Origin: Sphingobium sp. EM0848
Lineage (GTDB): Bacteria; Pseudomonadota; Alphaproteobacteria; Sphingomonadales; Sphingomonadaceae
Reading direction: 5' to 3'
NCBI RefSeq assembly: GCF_013375555.1
Contig: NZ_JABXWB010000001.1
Location: 620,001 to 684,000 of the forward strand
DNA length: 64,000 nt
This document shows, in pieces, positions 44,821 through 53,286 of this stretch. Each line of letters opens with the position of its first letter. Within the stretch, counting starts at the first letter, position 1. The position numbers and the translations under genes were made by a program. A model generated the notes under the pieces. The model was not told the DNA's origin, did not search any database, and saw only the letters and a list, made by a program, of their open reading frames with translations.

Positions 44821-45975
44821 TCAAAGGGCGTTCGCTGTGCCCAGGATCGTCGTGACCTGGCTGGACAGCACGCCGCCATTGCCATGGCACAGGGCGATCT
44901 CGCTTCTGTCCTGCTGGCGTTCGCCGGCTTCGCGGCGCAGCTGCATCGTGGCCTCGACCAGCGTAAACAGGCCGTACATTCCCGGATGAACGCAGGAAAG
45001 TCCTCCGCCATTGGTGTTGACGGGTAACGACCCTCCCGGTGCGATGGCGCCGCTCGCTACAAATCGGCCGCCTTCGCCCTTGGGGCAGAAGCCCAGATCC
45101 TCCAGGAACAAGATCGTGTTGATCGTGAAGGCGTCGTAGAGTTGCACCACATCGACATCGGCTGGCGTCAGCCGGGCCTGTGCAAGGGCGCGGGGGCCCG
45201 ACTGCGCGGCCCCGGTAACGGTAAGGTCGGGCATCTGCGCTATTTCGCGATGCGTCACCGCCGCCGCCGTTCCCAGCACATGGACGGGAGCCTTGCGGAG
45301 ATGGGCAGCGCGACCGGCCCGCGTCATGACGATCGCGGCGGCGCCGTCGGTGACCAAGCAACAGTCCGAGACCCGTAACGGGGTGGCGACATATCGACTG
45401 GCAAGACAGTCTTCGATCGAGAGCGGGCCCTGGCGAAAGGCATCCGGGTTGAGATTGGCCCATTGGCGCGCAGAGACCGCCACCGACGCCAATTGCTCGG
45501 GCGTCGTGCCATAGACATGCATGTGGCGCGCCGCCGCGAGCCCATAGGCCATGACAGGCAGTCGCGGTTTGTAGGGCGCTTCGACAGGCGACGGACCGAA
45601 TGCACTGACGAGGCCGCTGGACATGGTCCGCTGGTTGCTTCCATAAGCGATCAGGGCGACGTCGCAGGCGCCGGCGTCGAGCGCCAGGGCCGCATGTGCG
45701 ACATGCGTCAGGAAGGCGGAGCCGCCGGTCCGGTTGTTTTCGGTCATCTTGGTCTGGATGCCCAGATATTCCGCGATCGTCAGGCCGGAATTGAAATCCT
45801 GCGGCAGTCCGGTGAACACCGCATCGACATCGCTGAGCTTGAGGCCCGCATCCTCGATGGCGAGCCGGCTGGCCATCGCGGCGAGATCGATGGCTTCATA
45901 GCCCGGCATTTCGCCGATGCCATAGGTCGCGGCGCCGACAATGGCGGTTCGGCCTCTTGGGAAAGCGTCGCTCAT
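44821..45975 (-). CDS. thiolase-fold protein lacking the nucleophilic Cys, Ltp2 aldolase-like
   Basis: This 384-aa member of the SCP-x/lipid-transfer thiolase group has NRTGGSAF (81-88) where thiolases carry the nucleophilic Cys, so normal thiolysis is not expected. Conserved elements are Tyr280 in LYDAFTI, His330 and Tyr334 in CVHPGMYG, and CHGNGG (363-368). The start at 45975 overlaps the DUF35 gene by ATGA. Cys-less thiolases paired with a DUF35 protein (Ltp2/ChsH2 in steroid side-chain breakdown) act as retro-aldolases on beta-hydroxyacyl-CoAs; Tyr residues are implicated there. That role is the best inference here. Confidence 0.88.
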   Translation of the reverse strand: MSDAFPRGRTAIVGAATYGIGEMPGYEAIDLAAMASRLAIEDAGLKLSDVDAVFTGLPQDFNSGLTIAEYLGIQTKMTENNRTGGSAFLTHVAHAALALDAGACDVALIAYGSNQRTMSSGLVSAFGPSPVEAPYKPRLPVMAYGLAAARHMHVYGTTPEQLASVAVSARQWANLNPDAFRQGPLSIEDCLASRYVATPLRVSDCCLVTDGAAAIVMTRAGRAAHLRKAPVHVLGTAAAVTHREIAQMPDLTVTGAAQSGPRALAQARLTPADVDVVQLYDAFTINTILFLEDLGFCPKGEGGRFVASGAIAPGGSLPVNTNGGGLSCVHPGMYGLFTLVEATMQLRREAGERQQDRSEIALCHGNGGVLSSQVTTILGTANAL

Positions 45976-46355
45976 GCCTGTTTCTCCCGGCGGAACAGCA
46001 GGATCGGCTTTCCATCCTCCTCTCCGATAAATGCGGTTACCGGGTCGCCTATGCAGCTTTCATGCGCAGGCGCATCCATGACCCGGCTCAGCAGGCGCGG
46101 TCCCTCTTCCAGTTCGATGATGGACAGGGTCTCGTCGGCCTCCGGCGGGCGTTTTGGAATGGTCGTGCTGGAATAGATCGTCCCCTTGCCGGACGCTTCC
46201 ACCCATTCCAGATCCATGTCGCCGCTGCCCGGCGCGAACAGGCGCGGATAAAAGACATATTGCCCCGATGATCTGGACCTCTGGATCATGAAGTGGCCGG
46301 CGGCCAGTTGCTGAAAATAATAGGCGATCGGCGCCTGTTGTTGCGGCTCGCTCAT
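45972..46355 (-). CDS. DUF35 OB-fold protein with degenerate zinc ribbon
   Basis: This 127-aa partner protein has an N-terminal rubredoxin-like region and a C-terminal OB fold (GKGTIYSSTTI..., VTAFIGEEDGKPILLFRR). The CxxC...CxxC cysteines of typical DUF35 proteins are missing: SRSSG (27-31) and FAPGSG (40-45) stand in their place, so zinc binding is unlikely. The start is ATG 46355, overlapping the SDR stop, and its stop overlaps the thiolase start. DUF35 proteins bind thiolase-fold enzymes such as Ltp2 and place the acyl-CoA. The overlap suggests co-translation as one complex. Confidence 0.88.
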   Translation of the reverse strand: MSEPQQQAPIAYYFQQLAAGHFMIQRSRSSGQYVFYPRLFAPGSGDMDLEWVEASGKGTIYSSTTIPKRPPEADETLSIIELEEGPRLLSRVMDAPAHESCIGDPVTAFIGEEDGKPILLFRREKQA

Positions 46356-47122
46356 ACGCCGATCACCCATCCGCCATTCACGGACAGATGCTGTCCCGTT
46401 ATATAGGCCGAGGCGTCCGACAGCAGGAAAGCGATGGAGCGCGCCGCCACATCCGGTTCCAGGAAATGGCCCAGCGGGATTTCCTCAAGATAACGCTCCC
46501 GGAAGCGTTCCTCCGTGCGCAGAGTCGTCGTCATCTCGGTGGCGACGACTCCGAACAATATGCTGTTCACCCGCACTTGATAGCGGGCGAGTTCGCGCGC
46601 GGCGCTCATCGTCAGGCCAAGGACGCCGGACTTGGCGGCGCCGTAATTGACCTGGCCCAACGTCCCCTTCCTGCCCGCGTCGGAGCTGATGTTCACGATG
46701 GCGCCCCCGATGCCGTTTTCCTTGAAACGCTGGACCATGTGCGTGGCGGCGGCCTGAAGGCAGACGAAACAGCCGGTCAGGTTGACGTCTATGACGTCGT
46801 CCCATTGCTGGCGGTCCATCTTCATCAACATGGCCGGGCGCGTGATGCCGGCATTGTTGACCAGCCCGTCGATCGCCCCGAACCGGTCGACGGTCGCCTG
46901 CATGGCCTGCTGGACGAAGGCTTCGTCGGAAACGCTGCCGGTCTGGACCAGGAGCCTGTCGGGATGCTGTTGCGCAAGCTCGTCAATGGGTTCGCGCCGC
47001 ATGTCGATGACGGCGACGTTCGCGCCAAGGGACAGGGCTTTCCTGGCAACGGCCTGGCCGATTCCCTGTGCGCCGCCAGTGACCACGATGGTCCGGTTTT
47101 CCAGCGACATGTCGTTTGTCAT
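46352..47122 (-). CDS. SDR family oxidoreductase (FabG-like)
   Basis: This 256-aa SDR has TGGAQGIG (15-22), Asp40 after beta-2, NNAG (89-92), Ser146/147 in VNISS and Tyr160/Lys164 in YGAAK. The C-terminus is LSVNGGWVIGV. The start is ATG 47122 with GGAGAGATATC; ATG 47110 is an alternative. Its stop overlaps the DUF35 start. It lies 23 bp after the serine hydrolase gene. It probably oxidises the 3-hydroxyacyl-CoA or supplies/reduces the substrate of the neighbouring aldolase. Confidence 0.93.
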   Translation of the reverse strand: MTNDMSLENRTIVVTGGAQGIGQAVARKALSLGANVAVIDMRREPIDELAQQHPDRLLVQTGSVSDEAFVQQAMQATVDRFGAIDGLVNNAGITRPAMLMKMDRQQWDDVIDVNLTGCFVCLQAAATHMVQRFKENGIGGAIVNISSDAGRKGTLGQVNYGAAKSGVLGLTMSAARELARYQVRVNSILFGVVATEMTTTLRTEERFRERYLEEIPLGHFLEPDVAARSIAFLLSDASAYITGQHLSVNGGWVIGV

Positions 47123-47145
47123 GATATCTCTCCGTTGGTCCCGAT

Positions 47146-48384
47146 TTACCTTATCCACACGCCGGAAGCGCGTGACCGATAGCCCAGGCATTTATAGGCG
47201 GCGTCGACCAGCGACTGGCCGCGTTCATTCAGCCATATCCCCGGCCCCATTTTGTTCATCGTGTAACCAAAGGACATGCCGGCGCCAGGATCGGCGAAAC
47301 CGATGCTGCCGCCCGCGCCGACATGCCCGAAGGCGCGATCGCCCAGAACAGCGGACAGGATATGGCCGAGCGGCAGATGATGATTGTCCAGCGACTTCAT
47401 GAAGCCCAGGGCAAAGCGTGTAGGGATTTGCAGGATGGCGTCGCGCTGGGTGGCCATCGACACCTGTCCCATCCGCGACACGAGATCGGCGGAATAGGGT
47501 CCGGCATCCGGCTGTGCCACCAGCGCGTAGAGGCGTGCAAGGCCGCGCGCATTGGTCACGCCGCCGGCTCCCCCCAGTTCGGCCCTGCGGGCGCGGGGCG
47601 TATCGGGGATGCAACGCCCCGTCTCCTCGTCGCGCAGCACAGGGCTGTAGCCTCCCGAATTGATCATGGCGCGCGCCGGCAGGCTTTCAGGCTGTTCAAG
47701 GCACATCCGCTCGAATTCGACGACGTTCGACATGTCGCGATGTTCAAACGGTTGGATATGCGCCACGCGATCCTCGTCCCCTTCCTTCTGCCCGATGGCG
47801 AAATCCAGCGCATAGGGTTCGGCAAGCTCCTCGCGGAAGAAGGCGCCCAGCGATTTGCCGGAAACCCGGCGCACCAGTTCGCCCACGGTCCATCCGAAGG
47901 TCAGCAGATGATATCCATTGCGCGTGCCGGGTTCCCAGAAGGGTTCTTCCCGCGCCAGCGCATCGACCATGAAATCCCAATCCTCGAACGCCCATTGGGA
48001 CACGGGTTCGCGCAGGCCGGGCAGGCCCACGCTGTGGTTGAGCGCCATCAGGACGGTGGCGTCCTGCTTGCCGGCCTGAGCGAATTCGGGCCAGTAATGA
48101 CTGATCGGCTTGTGCAGATCGAGTTCGCCGCGCTCGACAAGCATATGCGCGGCGAGGGCAGTCGCGCCCTTGGTTGCGGAAAAGACCAGCGAAACGGTAT
48201 TTTCTTCCCAGGGCTTGGTTTCGCTCGCATTGCCGCCCCAAAGATCGACAACGGCGCGCCCCTGATGATGGATGCACAGACTGGCGCCGATTTCGCCCTT
48301 GTCCGTGAAATTTCGCATGAAGGCGTCTCGTATCGCCTCCCATCCGGGCGAGCAGATGCCAGAGACTAGGTGCGGTCGCAGCAT
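47146..48384 (-). CDS. serine hydrolase, class C beta-lactamase/EstB-like esterase
   Basis: This 412-aa protein has the SxxK nucleophile motif SATK (Ser69, Lys72) and the NHSVGLPGL segment. Tyr158 in NGYHLL is a likely second catalytic residue, and FGHVGAGGSIGF lies near the KTG-equivalent region. No signal peptide is seen, so it should act in the cytoplasm, unlike secreted beta-lactamases. The start is ATG 48384 after GAGAGGAAGATC. In a catabolic operon this family usually hydrolyses esters or lactones. A lactone made by the LLM monooxygenase is an attractive but untested substrate. Confidence 0.9.
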   Translation of the reverse strand: MLRPHLVSGICSPGWEAIRDAFMRNFTDKGEIGASLCIHHQGRAVVDLWGGNASETKPWEENTVSLVFSATKGATALAAHMLVERGELDLHKPISHYWPEFAQAGKQDATVLMALNHSVGLPGLREPVSQWAFEDWDFMVDALAREEPFWEPGTRNGYHLLTFGWTVGELVRRVSGKSLGAFFREELAEPYALDFAIGQKEGDEDRVAHIQPFEHRDMSNVVEFERMCLEQPESLPARAMINSGGYSPVLRDEETGRCIPDTPRARRAELGGAGGVTNARGLARLYALVAQPDAGPYSADLVSRMGQVSMATQRDAILQIPTRFALGFMKSLDNHHLPLGHILSAVLGDRAFGHVGAGGSIGFADPGAGMSFGYTMNKMGPGIWLNERGQSLVDAAYKCLGYRSRASGVWIR

Positions 48385-48456
48385 GATCTTCCTCTCGTCA
48401 TATCCTTTAGGGGTTCATAACTGACTCTGCATCGCAACGCGAAGGACGGGACCGGA

Positions 48457-48472
48457 CATCACATATCTGGCG
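48457..48472. promoter_or_regulatory. partial match to the shared inverted repeat
   Basis: CATCACATATCTGGCG has a perfect left arm but a right arm with two mismatches. It overlaps the hydratase stop codon and lies about 75 bp upstream of the serine hydrolase, so it could be an internal control site. Confidence 0.3.
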
Positions 48473-49334
48473 AAGGTCCAGCAGCCAGACGTGCCGTCCC
48501 ACGGTCCAGCACGATGATATCGCGTTCGACGGATTTGCAGCGGAACCGGACATCTCGCCCCTGCCGCCATATTTCCGTCCTCAGCGTCTCGCCAGGATAG
48601 AAGGGCTTGCTGAAGCGCGCGGTGAAAAATTCAATCCGGTTGGCGTCTCCGTCCGCCGTCATGCGGGCCAGCGCCCGCCATGCATAGCCGTAGGTGGCAA
48701 GCCCGTGCAGGATCGGCCGGTCGAAACCCACTGTCCGTGCGGCCGCCGGGTCGGCGTGAAGCGGGTTGTAATCACCGTTAAGGCGATAGAGCAGGGCGGC
48801 CTGGTTCGGCACCGCCAGTTCCAGCTGGTCGTCCGGCGCGGTGGAGGGCAGGGCGGGGCCAGCCAGCGATGGCACGGTTTCATCGCCGCCAAAGCCGCCG
48901 TCTCCAGCAAGAAGCCAGGACATCACGGCTGTCGCGACAGGGTCCGGTTCACCCTGCGCAAATATATTCTTTGTGATATGGAGCATGGCGCCGCGATCCG
49001 GCCCCCGATCCTGAAGCCCGGTGAAGCTATATTCCGCCCGAATGTCGATATCCGCCTTTATCGGGCGGAAAACCCGCAGCGACTGTTCGGCATGCAGGAT
49101 GCGACGCCAGTCGATTTCCAATTCGGGCGTGTTCGTCCATTGTTCGAAGCGCCCGAGCACGAGCGCCACGGCTGGATGGACCTTCAGCCTGCCCTCATAG
49201 ACATAGTCCAGCTCTTCCGAGCGTTCCGGATCGCTGCCATAACCAAGTCCAAGGGCGTAGAGCATGGCATCACGCGCCGTAAACCGCTCCTGCGCTGATG
49301 GAATGCTGAAACGCCGGAAGGCTTCGATGTTCAT
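48459..49334 (-). CDS. MaoC/hydratase-2 family enoyl-CoA hydratase
   Basis: This 291-aa protein has two hot-dog folds as in eukaryotic multifunctional enzyme type 2. The hydratase-2 motif is YRLNGDYNPLH (183-193), with Asp188 and His193 as the catalytic pair and RPILHG following at 206-211. It makes (R)-3-hydroxyacyl-CoA rather than the (S) form of crotonases. The start at 49334 overlaps the CoA-transferase stop by ATGA. In peroxisomal bile-acid side-chain breakdown hydratase-2 follows AMACR and an oxidase; a racemase is encoded at 54465, so an analogous branched-chain route is suggested. Confidence 0.94.
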   Translation of the reverse strand: MNIEAFRRFSIPSAQERFTARDAMLYALGLGYGSDPERSEELDYVYEGRLKVHPAVALVLGRFEQWTNTPELEIDWRRILHAEQSLRVFRPIKADIDIRAEYSFTGLQDRGPDRGAMLHITKNIFAQGEPDPVATAVMSWLLAGDGGFGGDETVPSLAGPALPSTAPDDQLELAVPNQAALLYRLNGDYNPLHADPAAARTVGFDRPILHGLATYGYAWRALARMTADGDANRIEFFTARFSKPFYPGETLRTEIWRQGRDVRFRCKSVERDIIVLDRGTARLAAGPSPDM

Positions 49335-50632
49335 GTTTCCGCCTGCTTGTACCTATTGTGCTCACGCCCCGCACTATCGGCATCGCACGCGCCGTAAAGC
49401 GAGGCTATTTCCTCTTCCGTCAGGTCAAAATACTCATGCAATATTTCGGCGGTGTGCTCCCCCGGTGCGGGCGGAGGCCGGCGATAGGATGCAGGAGATG
49501 AAGAAAAGCGCAGCGGGCTGGCGATCGTCCTGACCGGTATTCCGGCGTCGCGGTCCATGGAAACAAGGATTTCCCGGGCAATGACCTGCGGGTCCAGTTC
49601 CAGATCTTCCATCTTGTTTATCGGCCCGCATGACACGGTCGCTGCATTGAGAAGATCGGTCCATTCGGCGCGCGTCCGTCCTCGGAGGGCGTGTGTCACA
49701 AACTGCTTGAGCGTTTCGCGATTGGCTACCCGCGCCTCGTTCTGTGCGAAACGGGGGTCCTCTATCCATTCCTCATGCCCCAGAGCTTTTGCAAGGCGGA
49801 CAAATTCGCGGTCGCTGAAAGTGGCGATGATAAGATGGCCATCGTCCACCTCGAATATCCCATAAGGCGCTGCGCTTGGATGATCGTTGGATGTCAGCCC
49901 GATCGAATGCTGGCTGTTCAACCAGGCCGATGTGGGGTTCAACATGCTCGCGATGGCGGATTCGAAGAGGGATATGTCGATATGCTGCCCTTCACCCATC
50001 CGGTCCCTGTGCCGGATCGCAGCGATGATCGCGGTCGCCGCGTTCATGCCGGAGAGGATGTCGACCAGCGGGATGCCGACACGCATGGGGCCGCCGCCCG
50101 GCATGTCCTCCGGATGCCCGGTCACGGTCATTAGTCCGCTCATGCCTTGCGCGAGATAGTCATAGCCCGATCGGGAAGAATAGGGACCATCCTGGCCGAA
50201 GCCTGACAGGGAACAATAAATCAACCCGGGATTGAGCTGCTTCAGATTCTCATAGTCCAACCCATATTTGCGCAGGGTTCCCGGCCGGAAATTTTCGACA
50301 AACACGTCGCAACGCTTTGCCATTTCCCGCAGGATTTCGCACCATCTGGGATTGGAAAAATCCACGGTCATGGACCGCTTGTTGCGATTGACCGAATGAT
50401 AGTAAGTCGAATCCTTCAGTTTCGCCTCTGCCCCGCCGGGCATCCATGGCGGGCCGATATGGCGGGAATCGTCGCCGCCATTGGGCCTTTCGATTTTCAC
50501 TATGTCCGCGCCAAGATCGCCGATGATCTGGGTCGCCAGCGGACCGGCTATCACCCGGGTCAGATCGAGGACGCGAATATCCGCCAGCGGGCCGGCGCGT
50601 TCGATGTCGTGGGATGTTGCATTGCCAGCCAT
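49331..50632 (-). CDS. CaiB/BaiF class III CoA-transferase
   Basis: This 433-aa member of the formyl-CoA transferase superfamily has RVLDLTRVIAGPLATQI (20-36) and DLGADIVKIERP. The SGYDYLAQGMSGLM block follows, then MRVGIPLVDILSG, which carries a conserved Asp of this family. It does not have the GHDINYI motif of racemases, so CoA transfer is favoured. The start is ATG 50632 with GAGG upstream. It follows the TonB receptor by 114 bp and overlaps hydratase-2. It could recycle CoA between an incoming acid and a downstream product. Confidence 0.93.
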   Translation of the reverse strand: MAGNATSHDIERAGPLADIRVLDLTRVIAGPLATQIIGDLGADIVKIERPNGGDDSRHIGPPWMPGGAEAKLKDSTYYHSVNRNKRSMTVDFSNPRWCEILREMAKRCDVFVENFRPGTLRKYGLDYENLKQLNPGLIYCSLSGFGQDGPYSSRSGYDYLAQGMSGLMTVTGHPEDMPGGGPMRVGIPLVDILSGMNAATAIIAAIRHRDRMGEGQHIDISLFESAIASMLNPTSAWLNSQHSIGLTSNDHPSAAPYGIFEVDDGHLIIATFSDREFVRLAKALGHEEWIEDPRFAQNEARVANRETLKQFVTHALRGRTRAEWTDLLNAATVSCGPINKMEDLELDPQVIAREILVSMDRDAGIPVRTIASPLRFSSSPASYRRPPPAPGEHTAEILHEYFDLTEEEIASLYGACDADSAGREHNRYKQAET

Positions 50633-50692
50633 GAAAGCCTCACAGACGCTGATATGTCGGAGCAGGGGTATTACGGTGGCCCGTCGCCGCCG

Positions 50693-50710
50693 CCACGGGA
50701 ATAGCCGTGG
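50693..50710. other. small hairpin between receptor and CoA-transferase genes
   Basis: CCACGG and CCGTGG flank a 6-nt loop in the 114-bp gap, on the minus-strand transcript. It may be a weak attenuator, reducing expression of genes after the receptor. Confidence 0.35.
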
Positions 50711-50746
50711 ACGACAACGCGCAGGCGAGGCGGGGGAGGGGGATCA

Positions 50747-53011
50747 TCAGAAATCGAGCTTGGCCGTGACGCCGATGGAGCGGGGACGCCCCCGCCAGTT
50801 CAGGTCGTTGCCGAAGGACTGTTCGGTATTCTGGCCCTGGCTGTAATAAAGCTTGTTGGCCAGATTCCGGACATAGGCGCCCAACGTGATGTGGCCGGTC
50901 GAATAGGTGAGGTTGGCGTCGACCAGCGCATAGGCCTTCTGCCCTTCCACCAGCAGCTTCCCTAAGCTCGTTTCACCATTTTCAGGATCGAAGAATATCT
51001 GGCTGCTGTAGGAAATATTCGTGTCGATGGTCAGCTTGCGGTCGCCCTCGTTGATCAGGGCATATTGCACGCCGCCGACGGCCGAGAATTTCGGCGCGGA
51101 CGGGAAGCGGTTGCCGCCCACATTCCAGCTGTTGACGATCTGATCGGGTCCATTGTCATATCGCGAATTGAGTGCGCTGAGCGAGAACGACGCGTTTAGC
51201 CGCGAGGACAGCCGTGCATTGGCCTGGGCCTCCACCCCATAGACGCGCCCGTCGAGTCCGGTCAGGCCTGGATAGCTGATGCCCGGCGATGTCGGCGTGG
51301 CGGGAATGTTGAATTGAGTCAGGACCTGCTGGTTCTTGATCTTGGTATAATATCCCGTGATGTTCAGCTGGACGTCGCCGCCCGCCAGCCTCAGCTTCGT
51401 GCCGAGCTCGAAGTTGTCGACCTTTTCCGGGCCAACATAGCTCAGCTCGGCGGGGGAAAAGAACTGGACTCCATTGAATGCGCCATTGCGATAGCCATGG
51501 CTGTAGCTTGCATAGATCATGCTGCCGTTGAACTTGTAGGTGGCGATGGCGCGTCCGCTCAGCCCGTCGGACTTGCGAGTGACATCGGGATAGTAGCTGT
51601 TCGGCACATAGGGGCCGAAGCTCGGGATGGTCATGCCGATCGGGTCGCCATACAGGGCGTCCAGCAGCAGCGTGCGCATCTTCGAGATGCGGGTGCGATC
51701 CCATGTCTGGCGGACGCCGCCCGTCAGTTCGAAGCTGTCGGCGACCGCGATGGTGGCATCGGCAAAGGCGCCATAGGTCCTGCGATCCTGTTCGAAGCTG
51801 TTTTCCAGGAAGGTGGTGCCCGCAAAGCCGACATTGGACGTGAGATCGAAACTGTCCTTTGCGTAGAAGGCGCCCGCGGTAAGCGTCAGCAGGTCGTTCT
51901 TCAACTGGCCGCGAACGTCCTGACTGAACTGGTCCCCGCGAGAGGCGAAGTTCGCGATGCACAGATCGGACGGTGACCCGTCGCAATCGTTGCGCAGAAT
52001 GGATTTGCTCTTCTGGTAGGACGTGATGGATGTCATCTTGACGTCGCCCAGTGTCTTGTTGATGGTCAGGCCGCTTTGCCAGGAACTGGCCTCCGGATCG
52101 CGATTATAGCTGAGTTCTGCTTCTCGATTGCTCAAGCCGCTCCGGGAATAGCCGCCGAAATTCGTGTGACCTGGCAAGATGCCGTCGCTGAACCCGGAGG
52201 ATATGGTTCCATCGAAGTCGTTGGCGTAGAATTTGAGTTCGATATCCGTTGTGTCGTCGGGACGGAACAGCAGGGTAGCGCGGCCTTGGGTCGAGGTCGA
52301 ATCGCCATAATAGCGTGGGCCGGAAGTGCCCACGTTCCGGATGAACCCATGCTGACTTTCGCGGAAAACGGCGAGGCGCAGGCCCAGCACATCGTCGATG
52401 AAGGTGATGTCGCTGGCCGCTTCCGTCAGGAAACGGTTGAAGCTGCCATAACCCAACCGAACATAGCCGTTCATCTCGCCCTTCGCGAGCTTGGGGTCGT
52501 TGGAGATGAAGCTCACCGCGCCGCCTGTTGTGTTACGTCCGTAAAGCGTGCCCTGCGGCCCCTTGAGTACCTCGACGCGGGCAAGGTCGAACATCTGGAC
52601 GCCCGGCGCGGGCAGATAGGTCTGATAGATTTCGTCCATATAGGTGCCGACCGGCTGTTGGACGTTGAGGTTGTACTGATTGGCCGGCCCGATGCCGCGA
52701 ATGGTGAATGCTGACGCAAGCGTGGTCCCGTAGGAAGACGCCGCCTTCAGGTCCGGCACGAGCGCGCGGACTTCGTCCAGGGCCGTGATCTGGCGGTTCT
52801 GCAATTCCTCGCCGCCGACCGCCGAAATGGCCTGGGGAATGGAATTGATGTTTTCGGCGCGGCGTTGCGCGGTGACGATGATGTCGCCAACGCCGAGGGG
52901 CGCTGCCGATCCATCCTGTTCCGCTGCCGTCTGCCCATGGGCCAGGCCCGAAAGCGCGAAGGTCGAGGCCATCGAAATCGTGCCGAGCGCGCGAATGAGT
53001 ACATGTTTCAT
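50747..53011 (-). CDS. TonB-dependent outer-membrane receptor
   Basis: This 754-aa receptor has a signal peptide ending near residue 26 (ALSGLAHG). The plug begins GDIIVTAQRRAEN and carries VEVLKGPQGTLYGRNTTGG. The long barrel ends in LDF. The start is ATG 53011 with GGGAGGATGTTAG upstream. It is the first gene of the long minus cluster and is divergent from the ACAD-racemase-ACAD operon. The shared 275-bp region has an exact and a near copy of the inverted repeat. This placement suggests it imports the compound broken down by the neighbouring genes. Confidence 0.95.
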   Translation of the reverse strand: MKHVLIRALGTISMASTFALSGLAHGQTAAEQDGSAAPLGVGDIIVTAQRRAENINSIPQAISAVGGEELQNRQITALDEVRALVPDLKAASSYGTTLASAFTIRGIGPANQYNLNVQQPVGTYMDEIYQTYLPAPGVQMFDLARVEVLKGPQGTLYGRNTTGGAVSFISNDPKLAKGEMNGYVRLGYGSFNRFLTEAASDITFIDDVLGLRLAVFRESQHGFIRNVGTSGPRYYGDSTSTQGRATLLFRPDDTTDIELKFYANDFDGTISSGFSDGILPGHTNFGGYSRSGLSNREAELSYNRDPEASSWQSGLTINKTLGDVKMTSITSYQKSKSILRNDCDGSPSDLCIANFASRGDQFSQDVRGQLKNDLLTLTAGAFYAKDSFDLTSNVGFAGTTFLENSFEQDRRTYGAFADATIAVADSFELTGGVRQTWDRTRISKMRTLLLDALYGDPIGMTIPSFGPYVPNSYYPDVTRKSDGLSGRAIATYKFNGSMIYASYSHGYRNGAFNGVQFFSPAELSYVGPEKVDNFELGTKLRLAGGDVQLNITGYYTKIKNQQVLTQFNIPATPTSPGISYPGLTGLDGRVYGVEAQANARLSSRLNASFSLSALNSRYDNGPDQIVNSWNVGGNRFPSAPKFSAVGGVQYALINEGDRKLTIDTNISYSSQIFFDPENGETSLGKLLVEGQKAYALVDANLTYSTGHITLGAYVRNLANKLYYSQGQNTEQSFGNDLNWRGRPRSIGVTAKLDF

Positions 53012-53096
53012 CTAACATCCTCCCGAGATATTTATCGCGGCCTTAATCGGCCTGTAGGTCGGTCAGGACAATTCGAAATGCAGATGGTGCGCGATC

Positions 53097-53112
53097 CATC
53101 AAATATATGATG
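53097..53112. promoter_or_regulatory. putative operator, CATYA-N6-TRATG (exact)
   Basis: CATCAAATATATGATG has exact arms and an AT-only centre. It lies between the divergent receptor (53011) and ACAD (53287). Confidence 0.6.
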
Positions 53113-53160
53113 TCACCGAATTGGGCGCTTCACGGATGCCGCGCCATTCATCGACCATTA

Positions 53161-53176
53161 CATCACAAATATATTG
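53161..53176. promoter_or_regulatory. second repeat copy in the same divergent region (one mismatch)
   Basis: CATCACAAATATATTG has a perfect left arm and one mismatch in the right arm. It starts 64 bp from the exact copy at 53097. Confidence 0.45.
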
Positions 53177-53286
53177 TTTGCCCGAATTTCTGGTCAAAGC
53201 GGATCGGCTGGCCTAATCGCAAAAGCATCCGGTCCCATGTTTCGGACGGCCGGTTCATTGATGCATGGACAGTCCAGAAAGCGAAA

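Noticed and set aside
47146..48384. Beta-lactam resistance gene
   Set aside because: SxxK is present but there is no signal peptide, and the gene is embedded in a catabolic operon; esterase or lactonase function is more likely.
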